Source: Litomosoides sigmodontis (lineage: Eukaryota > Nematoda > Chromadorea > Rhabditida > Onchocercidae). Taken from it: DNA of 64,000 bases. The DNA is taken from positions 5,291,865 through 5,355,864 of the forward strand of contig OY718806.1 in NCBI GenBank assembly GCA_963070105.1. The letters are read 5' to 3'. Position 1 is the stretch's first letter; every line of letters begins with the position of its first letter. A model generated the notes under the pieces. The model saw only the letters and a program-made list of their open reading frames with translations, did no database searches and was not told the DNA's origin. Both the position numbers and the translations under genes were made by a program. This document shows positions 54,099-64,000 of the stretch, piece by piece.

Positions 54099-57000
54099 AC
54101 ATATAAAGATAAAATTACTTTTCGTCAAACTCCATTCAGCCCAACTGAGACAAGCCTTTTCTAATGGGTCACCCACTAAATCATCATCAAATCGTACTAA
54201 ACTATGGCATGTCACTAGTACTTGCACTGATTCTGGTGGGGCTTCAGATGGTAAACGATGAATATGACATTCATCGTTTGAACACATACAATTCGTAGAA
54301 GCTACTCCTGCAAAAACTTGAAATACATTTATGAAATCATGAAAAGATGCTAAAAAGTTCAAGAACAAAAGTGGAATGAAACAAGCAAGATTTAAAATAA
54401 ATACCCTCAACGACTAAATTATGCGTTGTTAAGGTTCCTGTTTTATCAAAGCAGCATATATCGATTTTGCCAGCGAATGGTATACGAAAAGGTTCTGTAC
54501 AAAATACACCTAAAAGATTAAACTATAAGCAGCACCAGTCGTTTGATAAGTTATACAAAGAGGTTATCGAGTCGTCAGAGTTCACTTTTATCATATTCAA
54601 AGAAAACATTGCAGAGAACAATTCTAGTCTATGACGCACGAAAATGAACTTTACCAAGCTTCTGAAGTGCCATCAGTGAATTATTTACAGCCAGTGACAA
54701 TTCTATAGGTAACTCAGGGGGAATTACGCTAGTGAGAATCAGCGAACATTCCAAAAACAACTTGTATTTGCTACGCGACTCATCTTCGCTTCCTGGAAAT
54801 AAAAAATTAATCAAAAATCTTTACTGTAATGAAAAAGCTAAAGTAATGCACGATCGTGAACTGTTCAACGAACCAACGAAACGAAAATAGATTTCAATAC
54901 CTTTAATCCATAAATAAGAAGCTGCAGCAACGGCAAAAACTAGCAGAAATAATATAAATGCAAATGTTTCGATATTATTTGCAGTCACTCGCTTCACGCC
55001 AAACATAATTGTACGTAACAACTTTCCCTGACTAGTATTAAATCCTGTTCGCAAAACGTAACAAATACAACCACCATCAGGTGCTTTCATACCGGCTTCA
55101 TTTTTTGCTTAAATAATGTAAATATAACACCATGCTTTAACATACCTAGAAATTTTTGCAAAAATAAATTCTAAACTTCTGCCAAAAATTTTGTAAGGCG
55201 ATATAACAAATTTATAAACCTTGCAATTCCACAGAAACAAACAAAACTATCCTTGCCCAGACTGTTGCTATTAAAAAACACCTAGTGAATTATACACCTA
55301 GTGCAAAAGGTAAAACTCTTGTTCGCTCAAAGTGCTGATGACAGGAGAAACAATGTATGACATCAACGTATACGACAAGGCCTAACCAGGTGAAGTGTGT
55401 TGAACAACTTTTGTGCCACCGAATACGACATGTAAACGACTATCCGCTTCGATATCAAAATAACGCGATTTTTCAACATCATCTATCGGTTCCTGTAATT
55501 ACGTTTTAAAAAGGAATACAATCTCTGGATTTCAAAGAATTTATGTTAAAATGCATTTAAAAAAGATCTGACCTTCATCTGAGGCACACTTTCGCCGGTA
55601 AGCATGGATTCATCAACGATGCAGGGACCTCTTAACAGCAACAAGTCGCATGGGACTGCTTTTTCATCTGGTGAACGACCTATAAGTACATTGTCCAGTA
55701 TTTTACGATCGAATTAGTGGTTAATTTTTCTAAAAAATTTAAAATCTGTTGAAACAGTAACAAGGTCTGGTAACAGCATAATTTTTTTAGCGGCTGTGAT
55801 AACATACTTATCGAAACGATATCGCCTGGAAGTAATTCATCACTCTTAATACGATTCCAGCGTTTATTCCTGTATACATTAATCAGATACGGTTTATTAC
55901 CCATATTACGGATTTCAGACATGTTTTTCAGCTGCTGTTTAACAAGAGTCGCTTCAAAAGTCATAAGCATCACTAGTGTGAATAACGAATAGTACCACAT
56001 ATCTTCCAAACACCACAAACCAACACAAAAAACCTGCAACTCGAAGACCACGAGTGTGATAAATTCAATGATACGACTGTTTTAACATATTTCATCCTGT
56101 TCAAAACGTTAGCCGCAATTTATTGAAACAAAATAAAATCAAAAATGACACAGTAAAGCACCAAACTACATTTCATGCTACTTTACCATGTTCTGAAACG
56201 TATCTTGACTCAATTTTTCTTCAGCTTAATAAAGCTGGAAATAAAAATGTCAAATGAAACTCAGAAAGAACCTAATAACCGATACCTGAAACACAAAAAA
56301 TGGTGCCGTAGCTCGTTCCTTGAAGAGTTCCATGAACTGAGGAATAATCATTTCCATCCTTGAAGTATGAAACTGATTAATGAAACAGTTGTCAAAATCG
56401 CTACAACATAAGTTTGAAACAAAAAACAAATAATGAATTCACCTATTATCTCCTAAATCTTGTCTTCTTTCCAAAATCGCTTCATCTGTTTCAAGTCCTC
56501 GTGATTCACGAAAATAAGACATCGGACGATTAGTGTCCAATTCCACGGAGAGAAAAGTCTTCCTTTCCAAAACGAATGTATAACGCACTTTTTGAAATTC
56601 GAACCACAATTTTATTTTCCCATTCATCAGCTAAAAATGAATTCCCTAGTTCGAAAGTTGCATGTCAACATTAATTTCTTCCTTCAAGCAGATTTCTGAA
56701 CGTAATCCACTCCTGTGAGTTCCACATTTACCCGGTGCACTTTATTACATTGAAATTCCCCCACCACAGGAACATGATAGAAGACACAGACTGTAGAAGA
56801 AATCAGTTTCTATTTACAGCAGATAATGTTCTTATGCTTAACTCATTTTTTGCTCTTAACCAGTTCTATTACAAAGCTGGAAACTCATTACCACAGGAGT
56901 TTCATCGATTACAAAAACTGAGATTATGAAAAGGAGATTACAAAAACTCAAGTCTTAGAATTAAACTGGAAATTAGCATACATCCAAATTGGTTCCTTAA

Positions 57001-57795
57001 CGCATTTCACTTGAAGTAATTCTAATAATGATTAAAATTCTGCATTAGATTGAAAAAAAAAACATAACGTTTAAATAATAGCGAATAAAAATGAAATAAG
57101 CGTGCAAACTATTGCACACCTGCGTACCAGTACTTCTCATTTTTCATTACGGCGCATTTGAAATTTCTTCCACACTTTCACATAGAACACGTTATATTAA
57201 CTGCACACATCAACTTTTGTGCACAGAGTAAATATGAACATACTTTAGTCCTACGCAAAGGAACCATTTCTGCCCATCCATTGTTCGGAGTTGGAACTAC
57301 TTTCACAACTGTAGCTTTCTCAATATTAGGCTCCTGAAAAGCTGATATTCCACAAATTTGAAGCTCATTTTCTTGGTCACATATGACAGAAAAAAAATGC
57401 TGATAAAACAAACATATTACATATGAACAAGTCAGCAAGCAGTGAACACTGACGAACCAGTTGCAAAACAACACAGTCAGAATCTGAAACAAGATTTAAT
57501 CAACATTTTCATAAAATTTATTCAAGTTTTCAAATCATATGCAAATGGAAATAACCGGTCTTAACACTTTCACAAGAAATAAGTATCGACATGAATCATT
57601 CAAACATACCTGCAAAATACCAATAGCAGCCATGATGATGCATCCTAATTCCCAATATTCGTTCATTCCATAAACATTAAACCACAAATAAGCCCATCCT
57701 ATATACAAAAAAATGAATGGTCCGGCATATGCGTGTGCAATAATCGGCTTCACTGTATATGGGACGTACGAGTCAATAAGCTGGTCAATGGCCAT
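50030..57795 (-). CDS. catp-8: P5A-type ATPase, CATP-8 / ATP13A1 orthologue
   Basis: ER P5A ATPase that extracts or reorients transmembrane helices. About 25 exons, from 57795-57610 to 50131-50030, close in frame to about 1203 aa (human ATP13A1 is 1204). Conserved marks: [32 protein letters not shown]; the actuator [10 protein letters not shown]; the P5A M4 signature [11 protein letters not shown]; the phosphorylation site DKTGTLT at about D501; KGAPETL in the nucleotide domain; [14 protein letters not shown]; the hinge [30 protein letters not shown]; and the [20 protein letters not shown] membrane segment. Key exons: 56033-55808 (A domain), 54509-54405 (P site), 53423-53192 (P domain), 52117-52021 (GDGTND). 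The cytosolic KRRKKEE Ser-rich loop after ALLSHPYDA is typical of the family. Exon edges near 50614-50719 and 50342-50485 are good to within one base. The gene is divergent from ebax-1. Confidence 0.96.
54014..54092. repeat. (AT)n dinucleotide microsatellite in a catp-8 intron
   Basis: About 39 uninterrupted AT units within the intron between catp-8 exons 54307-54119 and 53935-53760, only about 27 bases downstream (in gene direction) of the exon-12 donor. Confidence 0.97.
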
Positions 57796-58146
57796 TTTAC
57801 TACACCACTTATTCGTCCAGCTGAACCTATAAAACGGGGAAAATTCAGACAACCAGTAACAATCAAAACAGAATTCATTCTACTCCACTGTGGATAAAGG
57901 ACAGCGAAAGCTGGCTCAACATGATCCAGCAAAAACGTGGTAGTTTAAGGTAGATTACCGCCACATCACTGCAGACTGTCTTACGGTCAACGCCTGTGTA
58001 TTTTAAGAACCCATTTTATTTCATTCAAGGGCAGAGCATTGGACAGATAGTTAAAAATAAGAAGCAACCAAAAATTAAGAACGACCATATCCAATTCTGG
58101 CTTAAGGATCTCGGTCACAAGTAATAAACCTCCCCCATTACCATAA

Positions 58147-58167
58147 TCCTCTCTCTCTCTCTCTCTG
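58147..58167. repeat. (CT)n dinucleotide run
   Basis: About ten CT units in the divergent catp-8/ebax-1 intergenic region. Confidence 0.9.
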
Positions 58168-59221
58168 ACATGCTACCATCCCCTTTCCATTGTGTGCCAG
58201 TGGTATCGATGTGCAACACAGGTCCACCATGTCATTCTCCTCTATTCCGGGTGAGCGGTAGTTCCCAAGCAAATAAGATGGTGCTACCATCTAAAGATCT
58301 ACTGTAGTTTCAGGTCCTTACGGGCTAACGTCTCAGTGCTTGTCCTGAAATCGCGTATGTTATACTCCAAACTGTCGTTAAGCATTAGGAATGCCATTTA
58401 CACTTATCGAATATCAAACTTTGAATAGGAAATTAAATGCGTTTGTGTGAGATGGGACCGACAATAACTAACGCCCGGCGTCCATGTCCATGCTTAGTAA
58501 TGTAAGAATAATGAAATTAAAAAATATAGGATTAATGTTTAAAATGTCAGCTGAAGACGATATGTGCAACCAATGCAAATTCATTTTTGTTTTTTTACAA
58601 CATTGATTTCATAAAACATTGGATATTTTGGAGTCGTGGACGCTGGAGAGAACTATTTTCGAATTCCTATTTCTACATTTGAATGAAATAAGCTTTTAAC
58701 TTAGAAATCAAATGTTTTTAACCGTCGGAAGTTTACGTTGTAAATGTGTTGAAGGAGATGTTTTTTTGACGGCTTTTGTTATAATTCCTTTTATCGCTTT
58801 CTTACTTTCACCCACTAATCATGAGATCCTAAAGTCAATTTTATGCAATTTTTTTATGAACACATTTCTGAATTTTTTTTGATGAAAACCGCTGAATTCA
58901 GAACCACGGGTCAGTGATTTTCACCGGTCTCTGATAACTATAGAAGGCAATCTGGATTGAAGTACACAATGCTGTGCGCAAATGCACCTTCTGAAAGTGG
59001 TGCTCATACGTAACGCACGCAACAAAACACACCCACATGCAACAATGACATACGTACACGCATACACGTGCCAGTAGGCTTGTACATAGGCAACACATTC
59101 ACATGTATGTAGTATATGTTCGGGATGTACGCTGTTATCGTACTACTGAAATGGCCGATAGAAAAATGTCAGCAATACACACTCTCTCAGCTTTGCGTGT
59201 CTATCATATGTATGTCTTATA

Positions 59222-59227
<6 letters not shown>

Positions 59228-59264
<37 letters not shown>
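59228..59264. repeat. (GT)n microsatellite
   Basis: About 18 perfect GT units, with degenerate GT/GC/AT steps continuing to about 59290. Upstream of ebax-1. Confidence 0.95.
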
Positions 59265-59268
<4 letters not shown>

Positions 59269-59586
59269 CTGCGTGCATGCGTATGTGTGAATGGGTATCG
59301 ATTGCCCGGTGTCAGATGATGTAGCCAGTGGTGCTGGGTAAGGACGCTTGAAAGTTTGTTTGTGGGTGAGGGGACCGGTAGGAGACAGGTGGACTAGCAC
59401 GCCCTCACTTGCAAACTTCTTTAAGCCAACGGTTGTGTCGGTGGGAGGGTTGAAAGTTCTTCTGGGGAAGTGAATGTAATGCACGCTAAATTGGTTGTGG
59501 CAAGGGCATGCTGCTCTTGCGGCATACGCCCGTAGCTTCTTGATAGGAAGTTCCATGAAACGGGGAATTATTTCCAGCGAGTTGTT

Positions 59587-59725
59587 TCCATTCTTATTAT
59601 TATCATCATTAATCATTACTATTATTATTACTATTGTTCATTACTATTATCATTATATTTTTATATCATTAATGTTATTGTCATTATCATTATCGTTATT
59701 ATTAATTTTATTACCAATTATTATT
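59587..59725. repeat. Imperfect TTA/ATC trinucleotide-rich tract
   Basis: Irregular ATTATT, ATCATT and ACTATT words over about 140 bases. Low-complexity DNA rather than coding. Confidence 0.75.
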
Positions 59726-60454
59726 GCTGTTTTTCGGTATTAAATTTCTTGTGCAGGTTTCTTAATTTTTTGCGAATGTAGTGACTCGAAATATGTACGT
59801 GGCAATAAGCATTTCTTGACCTTGTGCTAGCAAATTCCGTAAGCAATATTTAAAAAACTCGCCAACACTGTATGCGTCATACTACGTAATATTATTGTCA
59901 AGGCTTAAGTGAAATCGTCGAAGCTGTTCCTTATGAAGGAGTTGAATAAAAATAAAATTAGGAGAACCCAGCCATGTGGAATCACATGAAGCTAAGGGGT
60001 CCCGACATACTAATTGGTAATTAAGTAAGATACAACCTAGTTTGTTTACAACGAAGTAATCAAAAGGAAACTACGAATTGTCGAATTGTGGTAAACTTCG
60101 TAAGCAATTCTGAGAAGAGACATATGGCGTGCTCTATGTATCCCACATTGTCTGCAAGGTCATTTAAATGTGATTGGTATAACGGGACTCTTATCAACCT
60201 ATAATTTGACATACATGTTTCCGTTAGCGGTTAGCGGTGAATTCAGAGGGTACGGCAGAAACCTTTTATGCACTTTTGAGTGGATCACGCACATTTAAAA
60301 ATGTGCTTATTTTTATGTAAATGATCCAATCTGAATGTCGCTCCACCACAAATCTCCATCGTAATGATCTTGCGCAGTTATTTAGTATCCATCAGAAATA
60401 TAGCGTGTTTTCATACAGTGATTCATCATATTCTTTTTCACACTTCGCTTATTT

Positions 60455-60462
60455 TTTTGCAG
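60455..60462 (+). other. Probable spliced-leader acceptor of ebax-1
   Basis: TTTTTGCAG lies about 48 bases upstream of the first ATG of ebax-1, with no upstream coding exon in sight. It fits trans-splicing or a non-coding first exon. Confidence 0.4.
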
Positions 60463-60509
60463 GAAGAACAAGAGATCAGTTCAGTGTCATGATTGTTTAA
60501 ATTAATAAA

Positions 60510-60599
60510 ATGGAGCAAATGGAAATGCTTGTTATGAATGAACAGGTCCTTTCCTAAATGTTTGACACATGTGTATGTGTGTATATGTGTGTGTTTGTG

Positions 60600-60645
<46 letters not shown>

Positions 60646-63600
60646 TTTCACATGTTTAAGGCTTACGAAGGAGAGGAAGGTCGGGGAAAGGGCGTTACAA
60701 CCATTCGTCCTTGCAAATTATTCGCTTGGATGGTACACGTTTTCTAAAAGTTCTGAGCCATAGCTCATGACTTGGAACTTTTATAGTCTCCAATTTTTCT
60801 AACGACAACGACAACTTTTTAACTATTTCAGGAAGAACTAGATCCGAATGACGCATGGTTGATGCGCGCAGCAGGTGGTGACGAAGAAATTGATGCAAAT
60901 GAGCTTCCAATGGAGGTTGCTGCTGCACAAGATGATGACCAATTATCCTTTGAGGTTGTATATTCTTTTTACTTGTAATAGCGCCGTTCAATTGAGGCAA
61001 AAATTGCCCCTTCGCTCAGTAGGATGTGCTCACCATTGATGATCCGTAATGGAGTTCTAATCTGATATATCAGAAACAGTTTGGCATCGGCCTGTCCGAG
61101 ATTTATGAGTTAAACTATCAAACAATACCTTTGTAATTCACTTTCTGACTAGACTTGGTGGTGGTTCCAACTTGCTTCTTTTTGCCAGTCATATGAAGCA
61201 CCGTTATTCGATTTGCTTGAGTTATTGAGGATTCATTTGGCTGAACATTGTTCAGTTGCCATCCTACATCCAAGTTCAGACTCAGTTTTTCGAGGGTGTT
61301 TGGAACTCTGTTTATGAAAATGTAAAGTTCTAATAAATTGTTTACTGGTCATTTTTTTTTCAGAAATTTGGTGCCATGCAGAAATTGAGAATTAGTGCAT
61401 TTTTATAACTTTGGAAAGTTAGAGCAACTACTGATAATATTGTTCAGGATTCGGAGCGCTTTGAAGAGGATTCCCTTTGCTCGTGGATGTCAGATACTGA
61501 ATCCTTAAATCAGAATTGGCGTGGATGGAGTACGACGAGGAATTCAACAGTGCAGAATGGAACTGGTGAGGTTTTGGAATAAGCTCTCTAGTCAATGCAA
61601 AATGTTCTAGAAATTCGTGATTTTAGAGCATATACTTGGCTTCAAGGAAGAAAATCATGATTTTTAGAGCATACATTTGGAGACGAATCAGGTCCACTAT
61701 TACCAAGTTCATTGTTACGTTTTACTGGAGGCATTACATCACCATCGCAATCTCGTCGACATCCTGTAGCTAATTTAGCAGCCACAACGAACCTGAGCTC
61801 TCCCGTTCGAGCAACAAGTATTAATACGAATATTGCAAGTTAGTATTTCAACAGTGGATATGAGTTTTTAAACAAAAAAAGGATTCATTCTCTTACTGCA
61901 ACTCTCTTACACATGTAGCTGAAGCGGGGTTCAATCTTTTGCAGCATGTAGAGTGCGGAGCCTTACCGAAATGGCTGCTCGTGTTGCTGCACGATGTTTC
62001 TCATTCGTAATGTTGGAGGCGTGTTATCACGCTATCTCAGCTGAAAAACGACGGATAAACTTCAAAAGTGGTATAAATGATCGTTCCGTTATATTTGAAA
62101 ATGCTTTCGCAGAGCATGCAGCAATTCCCGACAAATTTTTTTTGAGTATAGTGCGTTGGTGCTTTCCAGAAAGCGAGGAGGATATCCGCTTATATAGGTA
62201 GTAGATTTCGATTCCAATTATTACATTTTGTGATAAAATTCTATGAAGTGTTGCATTTTTTATGAAGTTGTGAAAGAGATTGAAGTCTGCGATTTGTTCA
62301 TTAGTATTTTCCAGTTTATTTAGTCACTAATTCGTTATTTCAGCTGTTTGGCAAATGGCAATGCTGATGAATTTGACAGAGGAGAGTATTTATATCAGGC
62401 AAATGCGGTACATGAGGTTTTTCAAATAGGTCAGTTGAACGCTAGATTTCGTAGATCTGTTTCTAGTTTATATGAAGTAAATTTTAGCATTTGTCAAGGG
62501 TCGTTTAAATGCATTTGAGTTCGAATTTTGCAAATGAAGCAACAGTCAAGCTTTGGGACAATTTTATATGGGACGATGCACTAAGTCATCTGCGTTAGTC
62601 TCTGTGTCGATGGCAATCATTGATGCTGATGAGAAATATTTGATCTTCAACTGCTTTCGTTGATGTGACAATTTTGATGTTTGTAGGCTATCATATTTCC
62701 GCTGTAGTGAATGCAACAGGCTTATCTTCTATAGTTACTCCAACAAGTTCATCAGCTCCTGCTTGTCGTTCAAAGATGACATATAATGTATCAGTTCGGG
62801 TTGATAGGTCTGTTTTTGAATTCATTTCAATTTTACGTTAAGCTGGTAGTGTTCAAGTGAACACTGTTTATTCACTTTATGATGTTGCGAAGTGCTTTAT
62901 GCAATAAGTAGTTGTGCAGTGTTATTATTTTGTACAGTTTTATTCTCGTTCATTTCAGATGTCGCATAGTATCTTGTAGTTGCTCATGCGCTTTCAAGGC
63001 ATCATGGTGTCAACACGTTGTCGCTGTTTGTTTATATAGAATAAATAAAGTCAACGAGGTCGAATATCGTGTTACTATTTGGGACTCGATCAATGAACTT
63101 ACAAATGAAGAACTGAAAAAATTGGCCCAGTTTCTTATAAACGATCTCCCTCGACAGGTTTAATGTGTTTTGAGAAATATTTACAAAAAAATTTCCGTCA
63201 AATTATTATTGGGTATTGTTTTAATAACAATTTAATGATTTGTAAAATTTAAGTATTTGCCTGTGGCACAGCGTTTGATCGACCAGTTGCGAAATCCAAA
63301 TTCTGAAATAAATGCTGCAGTTGGAGCACCAGATCCAACGGATGGAGGTCATGATAATGTCGCCATTTGGTGCTTAGATCAGCGTACGCTACACGAGAAT
63401 ATTCGTCGCATACTTATCAAATTTTGTCTTCCTTCACCTACCGTGCATTGGTATATTTTTACAAGATAAAATTACAGCTTTGTCACAAATAAAAGTGTGT
63501 TACATTGGAAGATTGAAATATGATTTACTGAAGTTTTCGCTCCCAACACTTGATTGCAGAGCATTATTTTTACAGTGATGTGCAGTATTTATCATCCAAT

Positions 63601-63830
63601 CAGCCACCTGCAGCTAGTGAGTGGCTGTCTCTCTTTCGACCTCACAAGGCAAAAGACCCAGAAGGTATGTCACTGACAGTTACATAAAAGGTTGTTTGCA
63701 ATGCCATTAATTGTGCTTTTAAGGTTTATGGAATCTTTTATCAATTGTACGCGAGATGTTCAAACGTCGTGATGAAAATGCAACTACTCTTCTGCATATT
63801 ATTACTGAGGAAAGCTTGGCTTGTTCACAG
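60510..63830 (+). CDS. ebax-1: EBAX-1 / ZSWIM8, N-terminal 500 residues (gene runs off the right edge)
   Basis: Substrate receptor of a Cullin-RING E3 ligase; ZSWIM8/EBAX-1 directs target-directed microRNA decay by removing Argonaute, and in C. elegans guards axon-guidance receptor quality. Eleven exons: 60510-60545, 60832-60954, 61448-61565, 61668-61838, 61945-62197, 62344-62429, 62687-62807, 62959-63157, 63254-63450, 63576-63664 and 63724-63830, 1500 nt in frame. Marks: DSERFEEDSLCSWMSDTESL with NWRGW; SLTEMAARVAARCF, a likely Elongin-BC-box helix; FPESEEDIRLYSCLANGNAD; the SWIM zinc finger CSCSCAFKASWCQHV near residues 309-322 with CxC...CxH ligands intact; ELKKLAQFLINDLPRQ; PVAQRLIDQL; VGAPDPTDGG; PPAASEWLSLFRP; and LWNLLSIVREMFKRRD. 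The last visible exon ends at a donor, so the rest lies beyond 64000. Confidence 0.95.
60571..60644. repeat. (GT)n microsatellite in ebax-1 intron 1
   Basis: Near-perfect GT repeat of about 37 units with a few TA/TT/GC interruptions at its left end. It begins about 26 bases after the exon-1 donor. Confidence 0.95.
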
Positions 63831-64000
63831 GTTTATATTCTCCGTGGTTTATTAATTATCTTTCAGCTGCATCCTTGTGACTGCTTGTTCAGATTGTGTG
63901 GAGTCTCAAAATCAAACATCTTTTTATGTCTTATATCTCGTTCCAAACTGGACATAAAATTTGCAAGAGGAAGTTTTGAAAACATGTGATACCTGAAAGC
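63831..64000 (+). other. ebax-1 intron (partial), to window edge
   Basis: Follows the donor after exon 11. An open frame runs through it, but it does not resemble the next ZSWIM8 segment, so I treat it as intron. Confidence 0.4.

Larger units (their letters stand above)
57796..60454. other. 2.7 kb divergent intergenic region between catp-8 and ebax-1
   Basis: Presumed promoters of both genes. It holds a CT run at about 58147-58167, a GT microsatellite at 59228-59264 with imperfect flanks, and an imperfect ATT/ATC trinucleotide-rich tract at about 59587-59725. Long frames here are produced by the repeats. I see no gene. Confidence 0.55.

Noticed and set aside
53943..54410. Long frames through the (AT)n array on both strands
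   Set aside because: They are Tyr-Ile runs from the microsatellite; the real content is catp-8 exon 54307-54119 plus intron.
59143..59616. 157-codon minus-strand open frame near the GT repeat
   Set aside because: Much of it is a Thr-His run created by the GT/CA microsatellite; no domain, and low complexity.

Overview
The window is eukaryotic, AT-rich genomic DNA from a nematode. Every gene I recognise is broken by short to medium introns with GT-AG borders and TTTCAG/TTTTAG acceptors, and the best family matches are to nematode proteins (CFP-1, EFA-6, HTZ-1, PLP-1, CATP-8, EBAX-1). Several start codons sit 2-50 bases downstream of an unpaired acceptor, as expected for spliced-leader trans-splicing. 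Intron size, base composition and microsatellites suggest a parasitic spirurid/filarial-type worm rather than Caenorhabditis; this is inference, not shown.

Layout, left to right: a partial ankyrin-repeat gene (+, 39-1577); phosphomannomutase (-, 2473-4223); CFP-1, the PHD/CXXC subunit of the SET1/COMPASS H3K4 methyltransferase (-, 5288-10731); a 4.3 kb gap; EFA-6, an Arf6 exchange factor and microtubule regulator (-, 15087-19172); a 5 kb gap; histone H2A.Z (-, 24267-25074); a 4 kb gap; alpha-tubulin (-, 29160-31824); a 3.2 kb gap; PLP-1/Pur-alpha (-, 35038-36494); a poorly resolved 36.5-40.6 kb stretch with one candidate small gene; a PHYHIP-like gene (+, 40632-44246); a SETD4-like lysine methyltransferase (+, 46085-48797); CATP-8/ATP13A1, the P5A ATPase (-, 50030-57795); and, divergently, the 5' half of EBAX-1/ZSWIM8 (+, 60510 to beyond the right edge).

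I rebuilt the coding exons by hand from splice signals and reading phase. CFP-1 (about 610 aa), PMM (250), EFA-6 (716), HTZ-1 (136), alpha-tubulin (448), PLP-1 (260), PHYHIP-like (547) and CATP-8 (about 1203) all close in frame to lengths normal for their families. The genes look like independent housekeeping or neuronal loci, with no operon-like spacing (about 100 bp). Themes recur by chance or synteny: chromatin (CFP-1, H2A.Z, SETD4), microtubules and cortex (alpha-tubulin, EFA-6) and neuronal development (EFA-6, EBAX-1, PHYHIP-like). I saw no transposon, CRISPR array, rRNA or confident tRNA. No clearly new multi-gene system is present. The most interesting signals are a shrunken CXXC finger in CFP-1, an altered K40 loop in alpha-tubulin, an extended PHYHIP-like protein, GC-AG introns, a poison-type duplicated acceptor in EBAX-1 and an unidentified coding-like block near 38.2 kb.
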